From NCBI RefSeq assembly GCF_030272615.1, contig NC_081410.1:146032349-146096348 (forward strand): DNA of 64,000 bases, given 5' to 3'. The notes beneath the pieces are model-generated. The model was not told the origin of the DNA. It ran no database searches and saw nothing but the letters and a program-made list of their open reading frames with translations. Origin of the DNA: Cryptomeria japonica. Taxonomy: Eukaryota > Streptophyta > Pinopsida > Cupressales > Cupressaceae. The first letter of the stretch is position 1, and each line of letters begins with the position of its first letter. The position numbers were made by a program, and so were the translations under genes. Positions 10,202 through 22,412 of this stretch are shown here, piece by piece.

Positions 10202-13200
10202 TTGTGCTCTCATGGAATGTAAGGGGCTTGAACATCGGCCCTAGACAAAAATTTGTTCAAGATTTGATTAGGAATCACTCACCTGATGTCCTTTTCTTGC
10301 AAGAAACTAAAATTTCAGTGGAAAGTATGATGGGTCTCATGCCAAAGCTGTGGGGGCGAGGCAAGTGTCAGTGTGTTGGGGCAGTTGGTTCCTCGGGAGG
10401 GGTGGCCTGTCTTTGGAACCCTTTAAGGTTCTGCCCTGTCTGGTGGGTTGCCTTCAAATCCTCATTATCCGAGGTGCTATCTAGTCTTGAGACTGGGGAA
10501 TTCATCTTCTTTGTGAATATCTATGCTCCCACTGATTTTCAAGGTAAGAAAAGCTTATGGTCACATGTTTCAGGTATGCGAAGGTTGGCCCCTTTTCATC
10601 CTTGGATTATGGCAGGAGACTTCAATGCCATCTTGGAGTTGAGTGAAAAGAAGGGGGGTGTAATGCGGTTGGAACCTTCTTCTTTGCTTTTCTAGGATAG
10701 TATCTCCTTGCTGCAGCTAGTTGACATCAAGCCTAGCAATGGTTTGTTCACTTGGAACAACAAGAGGGTGGGAGATAATTGGATTGTTGAACGATTGGAT
10801 CATTTTCTGGTGTCCTATTTTTGGATCGGCGGGGGGTGGTCCACAAGTTCTAAGATTCTTGACTGGAGAGGGTCGGATCACTGGCCCATCAAGCTAGTTT
10901 CATCTTCGGCTCGAGTAGCCCATTCACCTTCATTCAAATTCCAACTTATGTGGCTTCAAGACCCTTCTTTGCAAGTTCTTGTTGCAGACTGGTGGAGGAA
11001 AGGGAGGTCGGCCTTTGGTACTGCCATGTACTCTTTTGCCAAGCAGCTGCAATTTGTTAAGCTTCAGCTTAAACAATGGAACCGTCAAGGTTTCAAGAAC
11101 ATTTTTCATGAGAAGAAAGCGGCTCAAATTGTGCTAAATGAGATCACCGGTGAAATTATGGAGCATGGGTTGTCTGAGGAACTTCTTAGAGAGGAAGACA
11201 GGGCTATCAAGGTGGTAGAGGAATGGGAGCTTTGGGAAGAAATATATTGGAAGCAAAGAGCTTGTATTGACTGGCTGAAGGAGGGGGACAAGAACACTGC
11301 TTTCTTCTTCAACTCAGTGAAAGCAAGAAGACACAAAAATTCCATTCCTATTCTGGTTAATGACAAAGGTGAGCAGTGCTTATCCTTGCAGGAGATGTCT
11401 AGGGAGTCTCTCCAGTTTTTCCAGTCCCTCTTTAGGGAGCACTCTCAGGGGAAACAGTGGAGGAGAATCTGCTTCTAGATTTCATCCCTTCTCTTGTCTC
11501 GAGGGAGATGAATGAGCAGCTTTTGTGTCCTATTTTGCTGGAAGAACTTGAGAGGATTGTCCTCCACATGAGGAAAGGAAAGGCTCCTGGACCGGATGGG
11601 TTCTCGGTTGAATTCTTTCAAGAGTTCTGGGATATAATTAAGCTGGATTTATTGGAAGTAGTCCAGGAGTCCCAGAGGAATAAACAAATGCTTAGGGCAT
11701 TGAATGCGACCTTCATTGCTCTAATCCCCAAGTGTGCAGGGGCCGACTGGTTAGGCCAGTTCCGCCCGATCTCCCTCTACAATGTGATTTATAAGATCAT
11801 CTCTAAGTTGATAGTGGATAGATTAAAGAAGTGCTTGGGGAATGTTATTTCTGAGGAGCAGAGTGGGTTTGTGGAAGGGCGCCAAATTCTGGATGGGGTG
11901 GTCATTGCTACGGAGACCATTCATTCTATGGCAACCTCCAAGGAAAAATCTATGTTTATCAAGCTAGATATGGCTAAGGCGTACGATAGAGTTCGGTGGT
12001 CCTTCCTTCAGAAGATCCTAAGGGCTTTTGGTTTTGTAGATGAGTGGATCCAGTGGTTTGTGTTACATCCACCTCTTTCTTTGTGCTTATCAATGGAGAC
12101 CATACTAAGTTGTTTGGTGCTTCTACGGGTCTCCAACAGGGAGATCCCCTCTCCCCTTATTTATTCATTCTTCTTGCTGAGGATCTGGGGAGGGTGATTA
12201 AGCATAATGTGGGCCGGGGTTCTATTCAGGGTTGGAGATGGGGTAATGACTTGCAGCCGCAGTCTCATTTGCAGTTTGTGGATGATACAACCCTTATGGG
12301 GCTAGCTCGGATCAACGAAGCTACGAATCTACGTAAGGTCCTGGATGTTTATCTTGTAGCATCTAGCCAGATGATCAATAAGGATAAATCTTCTATCCTC
12401 TTTTTCAACACTCCTGAGTCTATTCAAAGGAGGATCGCTCTTATCTTGAGATTCCAAATTGGCTCCTTGCCCCTGACGTATTTGGGTATCCCTACTTCTC
12501 CTGGAAACCCCCCTAGGGAGTCGTGGTAGGGGATCTTGGATAAATTCCACTCCAAGGTTGAACACTCGACTCATAGATGGTTATCCTTTGTGGGGAGGGT
12601 TCTACTGATTCATTCGGTGGTTCAGGCTCTTCCGATCTATTGATGTATGCTTCAGGTGGCTCCTAAGTGGTTCTTGAAGGGTTTGGACTCTCTGGCTAGA
12701 AAATTATTATGGACAGGTAATCTCACCTCTTCCAAATGGAGTTTGGTCAATTGGGACCTGCTATGTAGCCCGAAGCAGTCTGGGGGGCTTGGGTTAAGGC
12801 AATCTATTCTTTTGGGGGAAGCACTTGCAGCTAAATTATACTCGAGGTGGTGTGTTGCGCAGGACCAAGGCTTGGCCAGGATTTTGGCCAACAAATATAT
12901 GCAGAGGATCCCGATGGAGGAAATCCCTAGATATTCGCTTGAAGGAAAGGGCTCATCGATCTGGTACACTCTCAAAAGGGGGGCTTCTCTCATTAAGGCA
13001 GGGCTTTTTTGGATCTACAGAAGGGGGGAAGAGGTTCTTTTCTGGAATGATTCTTGGGATGGATACCCTCCCATCCTTGATCATTTTCCTAACCTTGGAA
13101 ACCTGGGCCAGAGGTGCTTGGAAGCTAGATGGTCAAGGGCGAGTGACTTTAAGGTTGTCTATAGGTGCGATCGACTGGATTTGGAGCGGTGGAAGACTCC

Positions 13201-14497
13201 TAATGAATGGCCAGTTGTGGGGATGGAGGAAGAGTGTGCAAAGTTGCAGGGCATTTTTGTGAATAGACACTGTAGCTCCCTTAAGGGTAGGGATGGGCTT
13301 TCTTGGTCTCCAAATCCTAAGGGCATTTTTTCTGTGGCTAGTGGTTACCAGGAATTATTGAGTAAAAGACTTGAGGGAGGAGAAGTGAACTGGTGGAAAT
13401 AGGTGTGGAATAATGCTTCTTGGCCGAAGTGTAATTGCTTTGCCTGGACTTTGGCTTGGAATAGATGTCTAACTTGGGACAATATCCACAAGTGGGGATT
13501 CTTGGGGCCTTATATTTGTGTTTTGTGTGGTAATGGAGAGGAAGACTCCTCACACCTGTTCTTGAGATGCCCCTTCTCTATGCTTATCTGGCACTATTGG
13601 TGGGGGGTGTGGAAGCATCCTTGTGTCCATGCGGACTCTCTGGTGGAGTTTTGGAGCAATTTGGGCAGACCTCCTATGTCATCCTCCTTCCTCCAGATGG
13701 TCTAGTATATTGGGCCCATCTTCATTCTATGGCAGATCTGGCTCGAAAGGAATAGGAGGGTCTTTCGAGAAGCCAAACTATTTGTTCAACAAGTTTGGAA
13801 TAGGATCACTGCTATGATTCAGGAGAGAGTGGAAGCTAAATGTGAGGTGAATTTCTCGTTGGGTAGAGATGAGGCAGATATTGTGAGTAGGCTTGGCTTG
13901 TAAGAGTTGTCTCCTGCCTCTGCTTGTGTCAAGAAAGGTAGACGGGCTATGAAGAAGGTGCAAAGGGTTGGAAGGTGGATACCCCCTCAGGATGAGTATA
14001 TCAAGATCAACACTGATGGCTCATCTAGGGGCAACCCAGGAGGCCCTACTGGTGTAGGGGGTGTTGGCAAGAATAGCAAGGGGGAGGTTGTTTTCTTCTT
14101 TTTGGTGCATAAAGGGTGTCAGTCTAATAATTTTATGGAGGGTTTTGTGATTCTTTATGCACTTGAGCGGGCTTTGGCATGGGGTTTTAGGAAGGTGGTT
14201 TGTGAATCGGATTCACAAATTGTTGTTAACTTGTTGTCTGATCAGAAGGTGAGTGGGATTCAGTGGTAGTTGGCAGGGATTGTTCAGCAGATTCTCCAAA
14301 TTAGCTCTTTAATGGAGCAAGTGTCCTTCATCCATATTCCTCGCGAATGGAATGGTGTGGCTGACTGTTTGGCCAAGTGGGCTTCAGAACATGATAGTGA
14401 GTGGAAAGTGGAAGGCTGGGAGCATCTCTCTGGGGATTACTGTCAAGAATTGCAGAAGATTCTCACTGAGCACATGGATGGCTTTGAAGTTGGTTGA
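10198..14497 (+). pseudogene. LINE ORF2: endonuclease, reverse transcriptase, RNase H (inactive)
   Basis: Starts at ATG 10198 inside the ORF1 stop codon. Apurinic-type endonuclease: SWNVRG, LQETK, AGDFNAI and GSDHWP carry the expected catalytic residues. Reverse transcriptase: KGKAPGPDGF, FRPIS, KLDMAKAYDRV (motif A), GLQQGDPLSP (motif B) and FVDD at 12275-12286 (motif C). A CxxC zinc-binding domain lies near 13510-13580. RNase H (13960-14400) keeps INTDGSSRGNPG, an E, ESDSQ and a final Asp in NGVADCLAKWA. Breaks: TAG at 10693, 12527, 13400, 13703, 14267; TGA 12641 (CGA fits); TAA 13901 (CAA fits). A one-base deletion near 11450 and another near 12060 change frame. The natural stop is TGA 14495-14497. 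It would nick the target and copy the RNA by target-primed reverse transcription. Confidence 0.9.
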
Positions 14498-14607
14498 TCT
14501 GCGGCTGGGTTGGTAGTTCTTCTATGGGGCCTCGGGGCCCTGATTCTTTTTTGTAATGCTTGTTTATGATTCTCAATAGAGTTTTTACCCTTTTTGTCAA
14601 AAACAAA

Positions 14608-14620
14608 AATTAGTCTTCAT
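14608..14620 (+). repeat. 3' target-site duplication of the LINE
   Basis: AATTAGTCTTCAT, identical to 8368-8380, immediately after the A-rich LINE tail. Confidence 0.9.
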
Positions 14621-16384
14621 TAATAATTGTCGCTTTAATGACTGAGTTAATTACTTCAACTTTAGTAAACAATTCTATTTACACCTTAGTTAAGACAAAA
14701 CTTAATTGATTTCATTTTAATGTAGATTATATTATGAGTCTTTGTTGTCAAAAAAAAATAAAAAATTGCTATACCGTTTTTGCCCTAAAGTTTGGGCATG
14801 ACATATCGGTGCCTATAACTGTGACAATGGCGGATGTTAGTCATGTGGAAACTTTTCCGTCAAACGCAAAATGTTAGCCACGTGCAAGGTTTTTCGTCGC
14901 CAACATAAGGGCCAGGCGATAGGCCTCCACGTCATTGGACAAAAAGATGCCTCCACATCATCAATGGGTACCAAAATGTCAGTCTCATGGTATCTTATCC
15001 TCGCATGCCATATCATGGAGAGCCAAGATGAGCCATGTCATTTTGGAGCCAGAATAACTACAGCCCTATGGTTGACAGCATCATCAAATTCATTTTATTA
15101 AATTTTTCAAATGTCATGGCGACTGACACTTGTTATACATTATTATTGCTCAGAGTGAATCTGTATAGTGAATTAAATGAAGTCTTAGTCGCACAAGGGA
15201 TTATGATTTTATTATCCTTTGTGTGGGCTGATTGGCTATGATATTGGGAAAGGTTTGGTTTGTCCTCTATGTCCTTCAATACATTCTACCTGGATAGATG
15301 CTATAAACTGATGTAATGTTTCAGTTGCAAGTTCCTACGATTGGGAGTACTTTCGACATTCCTACTTCATTTTTGATTTATTGATTTGTCAATTTGAAAG
15401 AGGCTTCTTCAATGTGGTAATGTTTGATGATTTTTGTGAGTTCGAAAATGGGTCACTTGTTGTATGATGGTCCTCCTTGTAGCAGCTTAGGAAAATTTGC
15501 ACGAGTTAGGATAGATATGGCAGTGATACAATTCAAACACATGTGCCAAGAGGTATTAAATTTGGAGGATGCTTGGTGAAGATGTCAAGATTGGATGGGT
15601 TTGAAGCTTAGTATCTATGGTAGAGAGAATTGTTTTACAGGGTCGCTTTCACAATATTTGGCCTCAGGGAAATGCCAATTTGTTATCTTTGAATGAGGCA
15701 TTTGTAATTTCACGTGTTAATGTTGAATGGGCTCTGAGGATGTTACTGGGAGAAGATTGGTTGTTGTTGAATCCTTTCGCTCCTCCTATTGTGGTTGTTT
15801 CAAGATTGGCAATGATGATAATGGATTTGTCATGATCAATCAATGTTACTAAGATGTACCAAGATCATTGTTGCTATCATTCATAAACAGTATCTGTTAT
15901 GAGTCCCCTGCTCCATTTTATGACTAATTGCAAAGGTATGATGGTCAAATTGGAGAACCTTTGATCTCTACAATGAGGTTCAAATTTCAAGCATTATGGG
16001 AATTGTTTACTCATGCGCAAATGGATTCACATGGCTTCCAATTTTGTTGAACCTACATCATATTTTGGAGGACAACTAATTATACTCATGGAGTCATCAT
16101 AGTCAATTATGTGATTGAGCATGATGGAAATTGGTGTATGTTGTTTTGCATCCTTAGTTACATAGTGAAGGGTGTTGATGGAATCTAGAGTAGGGAAGAG
16201 TCCTGTTCAAATCTTGTAAGATTGGGGTTGGGCATACTGAATTCTATTATGGAATTCTTTTGGGGTTCTATGTTGAAGATGATATTTGCCTTCGATATAG
16301 TCTAATTAATATTGTAATTTTCATCTTAACTCTATAATATAATATATATTATGGGCCTCGATCTTTTGATTAAAAAAAAAATAT
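14621..16384. other. Non-coding interval with A-rich tails, no gene seen
   Basis: The first part continues the sequence interrupted by the LINE (GGCGA-containing words recur at 14830-14960). Poly(A)-like runs occur at 14750-14765 and 16371-16382; the second follows ATGGGCCTCGATCTTTTGATT and looks like the 3' tail of an old retroposed sequence. I could not identify a 5' boundary or TSD for it. The open frames at 15035-15241 and 15617-15835 show no recognisable motif. Confidence 0.5.
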
Positions 16385-17560
16385 GATCAATAATCCACTT
16401 TTTCTTTGTGTCCAAAATATGCATGATATCATGTGCTTCAAAGCTCCTTTATACACGATCCATTGATATTGGATATGAGGAAAAGAGATGAAGAATAAGC
16501 AAAAGAAAGTACTAAATTTATGATCGTTGACGTGACATCAAAATAATCCCTTACTTGCATTGATTAAACCTATAGCCTACACTTCTAGGGAAAATAGTGG
16601 TCTAAATTCTATGGTTCATTATATGTGTGAAAAAAAACCTTCCCCAAGTAAATAGGAACACCTGGGTTAAACTTATATTCTCTAAAAAGCACTCCTAAAT
16701 ATAGTCTTATATATTATAAACAATACTTAAAATTAAGACAAAATAATATGAAGAAAGAATGATTTACAATTGTAAAAAATAGGATGCAACATGATTTATC
16801 GTCATACTCACCAGTCATATTTATCAAACTCACAATATACCTTAGAGCTTAAAAAACTAAACTTTTGTAATTACCTTTGCAAATAGATCTACAAGTTATT
16901 CTGGAATCTTTATATACTTAACTTCTACTACTTTATTTTAGATAAAATATCAAATTTAAATGCTTTGTGCTACTATCATGGACATGATTCTTGGCTAGCT
17001 TGATTGTAATTATTTTAGTTAAAAAAAATAGTAGTCATAAAGTGATTACAATACACTATGGTTTTGTGGTTGAACAAGCAACTAAAATTTGGTTCTTTAA
17101 GCTCCACATAACCAAAACTGATCCAAGTGAAAAATGATTATTATATGTCGACTTTTATCAACCAAGCTACCCGCTAATCAAAATTAGTAAAGCCAACAAT
17201 TTCACGCCCTTTAGAAACATAATAACAATTGTTAAAAAAATGAGTACCTTTTTCATGCCCTAATATTCTTTTGGCTTCCTTCGTATGAACTTTAAATGGA
17301 TCAATCATATACCTTGAAACAAGGTTTTGTGTCATTTAGAAACACCAAACTTTTATAAGATCTCATCATTTATTTTAGCACCATCTTCTCTAGCTAACTC
17401 AACTCTATGAGCATTTGGAGTAGACGATAGCTTGCAATTAAACCATATCAAATTTATTCAACATATCTTTCGCATACTTTGAAAATTAAAATTCATTCCT
17501 TGAAATTATTGTATTAAACTTAAATATTTAAATTCATCCATTATAAGGTGAACCATCAAT
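16385..17560 (-). pseudogene. Ty1/Copia pol remnant: reverse transcriptase end and RNase H
   Basis: Minus-strand translation across several frames gives fragments in Copia order: KYAKDMLNKFDMV near 17480, a GSVLVMWSLKNQILVACST-like RNase H segment near 17060-17110 (the family block around SWxSKKQxxVALSxxEAE), and DSSTKHLNLIFYLK near 16940-16980 (the TKHI-like C-terminus). Stops and frameshifts are frequent, so this copy is old. The upstream part of the same pol appears at 28370-28960. The two pieces are separated by element A and about 2.4 kb of other sequence, which suggests one interrupted Copia element. Confidence 0.72.
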
Positions 17561-18380
17561 AGTGTGTCCCAATTTAGGACATTTAAAATTTTCTTGGAAC
17601 ATGACAATACATTTGGAAAACACCTCTATCAAATATTTTTGGTCAAACAATATGCCTACATTTGAAGGTCATGCAAAATCACCTTCAAATGAAGGTAACC
17701 TCCATTCAAATATTTTTTTTAATATTTTTGTTCTTCTGACTAAAGGATACCTAATGGTACCTTCCAATGAAGGTCCTTAGACACCTTGGAATGAAGGTAC
17801 CTTAGATGTTATTCCCCTTATATTCACATGATTCTTTGAAAAATATTTTATTTCAAACCTTGGGTTAGACTATCAAGCTAAGTCACCAAGACATGAAATT
17901 TTGCAAGAATGTAGCCTTCAAAGAAATATTTCCAAAAAATGTAATTTCAAATATATTTAATTTTATTATAATATATATTTTCTACTTTCTACCAAATACC
18001 AAGCTCTATCCCATGCATTGTATATTGATGTTCCTGTTTTGAAATTTATACATGTAATGTCAAAGCACCAATTCACATTATCTTCAAATTATTAATGGTT
18101 TAGTTACTGCAGATGACAAAAAGTAAAAATTTAGATTAAAATATTAATTCAATGTCCCACTTTATTCAAAAAGTGGGACACACAACTACAAGATGACCCA
18201 TAAAAATTTGTATGTAATATCCCTTGTTGATTATGGCCTTAAAATGTTGAAGATGGGCTCAAGGAATATTGTCAAACAGTTATCCTACAACCTCTAAACT
18301 TGTTGTTACCAAATCTGATTGCTTTCTTGATGTTCATGACCTGAGGTATTACATCAAATAATTCACACACAAACTTTAAA
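17561..18380. other. Unassigned AT-rich interval next to element A
   Basis: No gene seen. Between 17650 and 17810 a short motif related to CCTTCAAATGAAGGT recurs four times; at 17690 it forms a hairpin with 7-bp arms (ACCTTCA / TGAAGGT). Together with 26766-28369 this may be an older insertion in the Copia remnant that element A later split. Confidence 0.4.
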
Positions 18381-18385
18381 CTTGG
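18381..18385 (+). repeat. Target-site duplication (left) of LTR element A
   Basis: CTTGG, repeated exactly at 26761-26765 on the other side of the element. Confidence 0.85.
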
Positions 18386-19332
18386 TGAAGAGGGGAAAAC
18401 GGATTAGAAGGTCAAATGATCAAAAATGATAATGAAATAAGCATTAAAACCATAAAGCATCAAAAGATCATTTGGTACCTTTGCTATTTTACCTTCTCCT
18501 TCAAATTGAGCTTGATGAAGTGAAGGCACCCCTTGATGATGCTCCACTTGATGTTCTCCTTTGATTGCTTGTGATGTGGAATGCTCTCCTTTGTGTTCAA
18601 CAAGGTAGATGGATTATTGGATTGGATTTGAGTGATGGATAGGAGGATTTGAATTAGAAGAGAATGAGAGAAGAAATGGCAGCATGACAATGTATGAGAA
18701 GTGGATCTCATTTGTGAGGAGAATAAGCTCCAATTTATAGATTAGAGGAGGCCAATGGAGGGCCAAGATTGATTTGATTATGAAGGGTTGAGATTGATTT
18801 TAGATAGAAGGCATGGATCAAGGGTGCCTTGGGAAAATAAATAGGAATATAAAATTCCTTTGGAAAAAGGGGGGAGAAATTTGAATTTCAAATATGAAGA
18901 ATTAAAAATTCCAAAATAAGGATGCATTGAGGGATTCAAAGAAATTTGAATTTCTTTGAGAGGCTCAATGTTGATGTGACATGAGTGGGAATTAAAAATA
19001 GGAGAATAATGATAAGCATGATTATGAGAGATTCAAGAAGGATTAATTAGGTTGAGTGGGATTAGGAAAAGTGATTTGTAGCAATCACATTACTAGGTTA
19101 ATTAATTAGAATTAATTAACTGAGTGGGTTTTAGAGGAAATAATTGTTGGAGGGGGCTTTAGAAGAATAGGGGAATAATTAATTTATTTGATAAATTAAT
19201 TATTGGACAATAGTGACAGGATTAATTAAATTAGATTTAATTGATTTTGAGAGGAATAAGGATAACACAATTAAGTTAATTAATTATGTTGATGGGCTTA
19301 AATTAATGACATATTAATTTTAGGTGTCTACA
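18386..19332 (-). repeat. 3' LTR of element A
   Basis: 947 bp, beginning TGAAGAGGGG and ending AGGTGTCTACA on the plus strand. It aligns along its length with 25480-26760 apart from the 344-bp TRIM (plus 5-bp TSD) and a short missing stretch in the other LTR. A TATA-like CTATAAATTG lies on the minus strand at 18740-18731. Confidence 0.9.
18731..18740 (-). promoter_or_regulatory. TATA-like box in LTR A
   Basis: CTATAAATTG on the minus strand. The same site occurs in the 5' LTR of A (26173-26182) and, as TATAAATTGG, in the LTR of B (29792-29801). Conservation across three LTRs supports a promoter role. Confidence 0.5.
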
Positions 19333-19346
19333 TTTTTTCCCTCTTT
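19333..19346 (-). promoter_or_regulatory. Polypurine tract of element A
   Basis: AAAGAGGGAAAAAA on the minus strand, directly upstream of the 3' LTR start TGTAGACACC. This is the expected plus-strand primer site. Element B has a similar tract at 30605-30618. Confidence 0.85.
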
Positions 19347-21374
19347 GATATAGCATCATGAAATTATGTTATATCAAAGAAGATTAAAACATAGTGGAAG
19401 GACAGGATAAGGACTAGTAGCATGATGCCCCAGTCATGAGATGAAGAAAAGGACAAGGACTAGTAGCACAATGCCCCAGTCATAAGATGAGGAAGAATGA
19501 CGAGGAGGAAGGATGACGAGGAAGTAGTGGTATGCCCCCTCGAGAGGACATGCAGGTTCAAAGAACACGGGTGTGCTCTCGAAAAGGAATTAGAAGAATA
19601 TGTGATGAAAGGATGAAGATAATGAAAGAGGGAAGTAGGATGAGTTGGAGTGTTGTGAATGAAATAAGACAAAGAAATGATAAATGGATTGGATTTTTTG
19701 TTGAGCAATTATAGAGAGAAAACCTAGATTTGATATTGCCATGGATAGTCTACACCACTGATTATAAGAACCAGGACGATATGAAAATCTGAGGCATGGA
19801 CTGACTCTCGGTCAAATAGGAATGCCTTGCACAGAATCATGCAAGTGTTGATAAACACTAATGCAGGATTATTGGTTCATACAAGGAAGACCTTCAAACA
19901 CATTATGTCATGAAAACTATGCCCCATTATACACCAACCAAGACATACCAAGATATAGGATGATCAAGGCAATCCTGAACAAGTATAGTCCTAGGACACA
20001 AGATGAAAACAAAGCAAAAAGCTCAAGCATGCAAACAACATGCACATGACCAACTGATATCTCTTGCCAAGAGTAGGATATGGATTTGGATAAGCTTCCA
20101 GACTAGGGAAGGAGGCATCTCGATGGGCAGGTGATGGATTGATTGATGGATGACAAAAGACAAGTTGGATGTGCAAGATCTGTAGATGAGAGGATTTCCA
20201 CTTGGATTTGATTAGTGTAGTATGGATGGGTGCTTGGATTAGGCACAATTCAGTGCGAGCTTAGGCAGATGGGGAAAGCTCAGTTTTGATGGATTGGATA
20301 GGAATAGAAGAAGGATAAATGATTAGATATGATAAAAAGGGGGGGATGGATGATTGAATAGGATTGGATTGGGGATGGGATTAATGATTGAATTGGAAGA
20401 GATGGAGAATATGATTGGATTAGAAATTGGATGGGGTGGATTGGTGGATAGGATTTGATTGATTAGAACAAATGACAAGGGAGAACCAAGGATTGGTAAA
20501 AGGATGGATGGATGGAAGGAGGGAGTTATTGTTTGGATAGGAGACAGATGGATGGAGTGGATGGATATGGATAAGATATGGAGGAATAAAGGATGGAGGG
20601 TAGGGTGATGGAGACCCAAAGACTATGCTGCAAAGGAGCGCAATGCCCCACACTAGTGGTAGTGGAATTAAGGATGTAAGGATGGTGGATAAAGATGTAT
20701 GAGTTGGAAGGATAATGTGTAATGGATATGGATGGTAGAGGATTAAGGCGATTAAGGCTTGAATGCTCCAAAGCATGCATGCATTATTCATTACTTTGCC
20801 TCTTATATGATCAAGTTGAAAGATAGGAATGGAGGATTCATTTTGATAGGATGAGGGATATGAGATGGAGGATATGGATAGGATAGTCAAGATCAAAAAT
20901 AGGAAAGGAGAATGGACTTAGATATGATGTAGATGGATGGGAGGATTGCCTGAATGAAGCTTGCCCCCAAGTATAGAGTACAAGGGGATGAGGGGATTAC
21001 ACATGATGCTTGTTTGCCAAGTTTTCATTATGGTAATTACCCAAGGTGCCACAAGAAGTGGTTTTCACCATTGGATGAAATGATTTTTCTTTACTTTTTT
21101 TTGATTTTATGATTTTTTTGTATTTTTCTTGAATTTGTGATTTTTTTTATTTTTTGAATTTTTGGAATAGTTTGGATGGAGAAGGATAAGGATGAGTGGA
21201 TACGAAAGATAGTGGATGCATGAAGGAGGAAGGGAGGACTCAAGAATCTAGTTCCATAGATGGTATCCCTTAGTATTTCTTTTAAGTGGAGGTATGCTCA
21301 TAGATGTTGGTAACAATAATTGGGGAGATGAAATGGATAGGGGGATGGAAGATAAGAATTTTGAAAGGATTGGA
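19347..21374. other. 3' internal region of element A, low-complexity, no gene
   Basis: Plus-strand GGAT/GGATGGA-rich sequence. Parts are collinear with element B (for example the block TGCCCCCTCGAGAGGACATG at 19538 and its counterpart near 30747, and 20040-21060 with 32440-33530). Minus-strand open frames rich in His/Pro/Ser/Ile arise from the base composition and are not conserved as proteins between A and B, so I do not call them genes. Confidence 0.6.
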
Positions 21375-22412
21375 CTAATGGAATGGGATTGTGAAAAATG
21401 GATGGTGGATAATGGATAGGGTTTTGAAGAATTTGTGGAAGATCAACATTGCCACACACCTTGAAGGGTGGTGGAGTAGTGGAGGAGAGGATTTTGGATT
21501 ATATGTGGATTTTAGGAAATGAGAACCCAAAATAGAGGAAGGGAATGATGGAGTTGGGATGGTGGATTTTGGGACATAAGGACCCAAAATGGATTTTGAA
21601 GATGAAGGAATGTTAGATGGAGGATTGGAGGACTTATGAGTGGATGGAGCTTTTGGATTAGCCAGTTTGGATGCCAATTTTTATTTTAATTTGGGATGCA
21701 TTTCTTCTTTGGGAATCCACATAGTTTTTGATTTTTTCTTTTCGGGCCTTTGTGGCCTTTTTGATTTTTCTTTCTTTCGGATCACATTTTTCTTTTGAGC
21801 ATGTTGTTTTGAGGGGACATGTTGATCCTTTGATTTTTGTGGAATTTGAGCTTTATGCTTTTTAGATTGGGAATCCAAATTGCTTCCAATAGCAATGGGA
21901 TGGGTGTATGAGGGTGAAGGATTGATGGATTTTATGGATGGGATGGTGGAAAGAGAGTGTTGGGAGGCATCCAAGGATGTGTGCCTTTGTTGATCTTTCT
22001 TAGGGATTATTTGAGGTGATGGAGTGGTGGATGGAGGGATGTAAGGACCGAATATGGATGGAGGAGATGGAGGATGGAGCATCGGAACATAGGGGCCCAA
22101 AATGGATGCGGAAGATGAGGGATAACGGGATGTTGATTTGTATTGGGGAAATTTGGATTTAGGAGGAATAGAGGATGTACAAACATCTTGAGCATTATCT
22201 TGAGGACCCTTATTATTTCAGAAACAAGATGCGAGTTCATTTTGAGGGGGATGAGGTGTGGAAGGAAGATTAGGATCTTTAGATGGATTGGGATCATGAC
22301 ATGGAGATGAAGGGATACTTTGATCTTGACCAGGGAGGGTATCATGAGATGGAGTGGGAAGGGTGATTGGATCATGAGATGGGAGAGGATCATGTGATGA
22401 TAGAGGAATCAT
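21375..22412 (-). pseudogene. Element A Pro/Ser/Lys-rich ORF, G-patch part deleted
   Basis: One minus frame carries SHDP-type repeats and the block PPQNELASCF (22412-22218), a stop, then a region with LGPYV-type repeats, SLDASQHS, IAIGSNLD, KDQHVP, a Lys-rich stretch, KTMWIP and PNPKAPSTHKS-like motifs, with TAA at 21683-21681. The order matches the ORF of element B at 33892-34728. Between CF and the GPYV region, B has about 130 bp encoding a G-patch-like motif that A lacks. The protein is basic and disordered-looking; its function is unknown, possibly a Gag-like or accessory product. Confidence 0.55.

Larger units (their letters stand above)
8381..14607 (+). mobile_element. Full-length plant L1-type LINE (non-LTR retrotransposon)
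   Basis: The 6.2-kb element is bounded by 13-bp TSDs. It has a G-rich 5' UTR (8400-8770, clearly more GC-rich than its surroundings), ORF1 (8774-10201, DUF4283-type with zinc knuckle), ORF2 (10198-14497; endonuclease, reverse transcriptase, zinc-binding domain, RNase H), a short 3' UTR and an A-rich tail ending in CAAAAACAAAA. This order is standard for plant L1 LINEs with an RNase H domain. The 5' end is not truncated as far as the two ORFs show. The copy is dead: TAG codons in both ORFs, one TGA, one TAA and two single-base deletions in ORF2. Confidence 0.93.

Noticed and set aside
15617-15835. Forward 72-residue frame
   Set aside because: Short, no recognisable domain, and flanked by stops in an old AT-rich interval.
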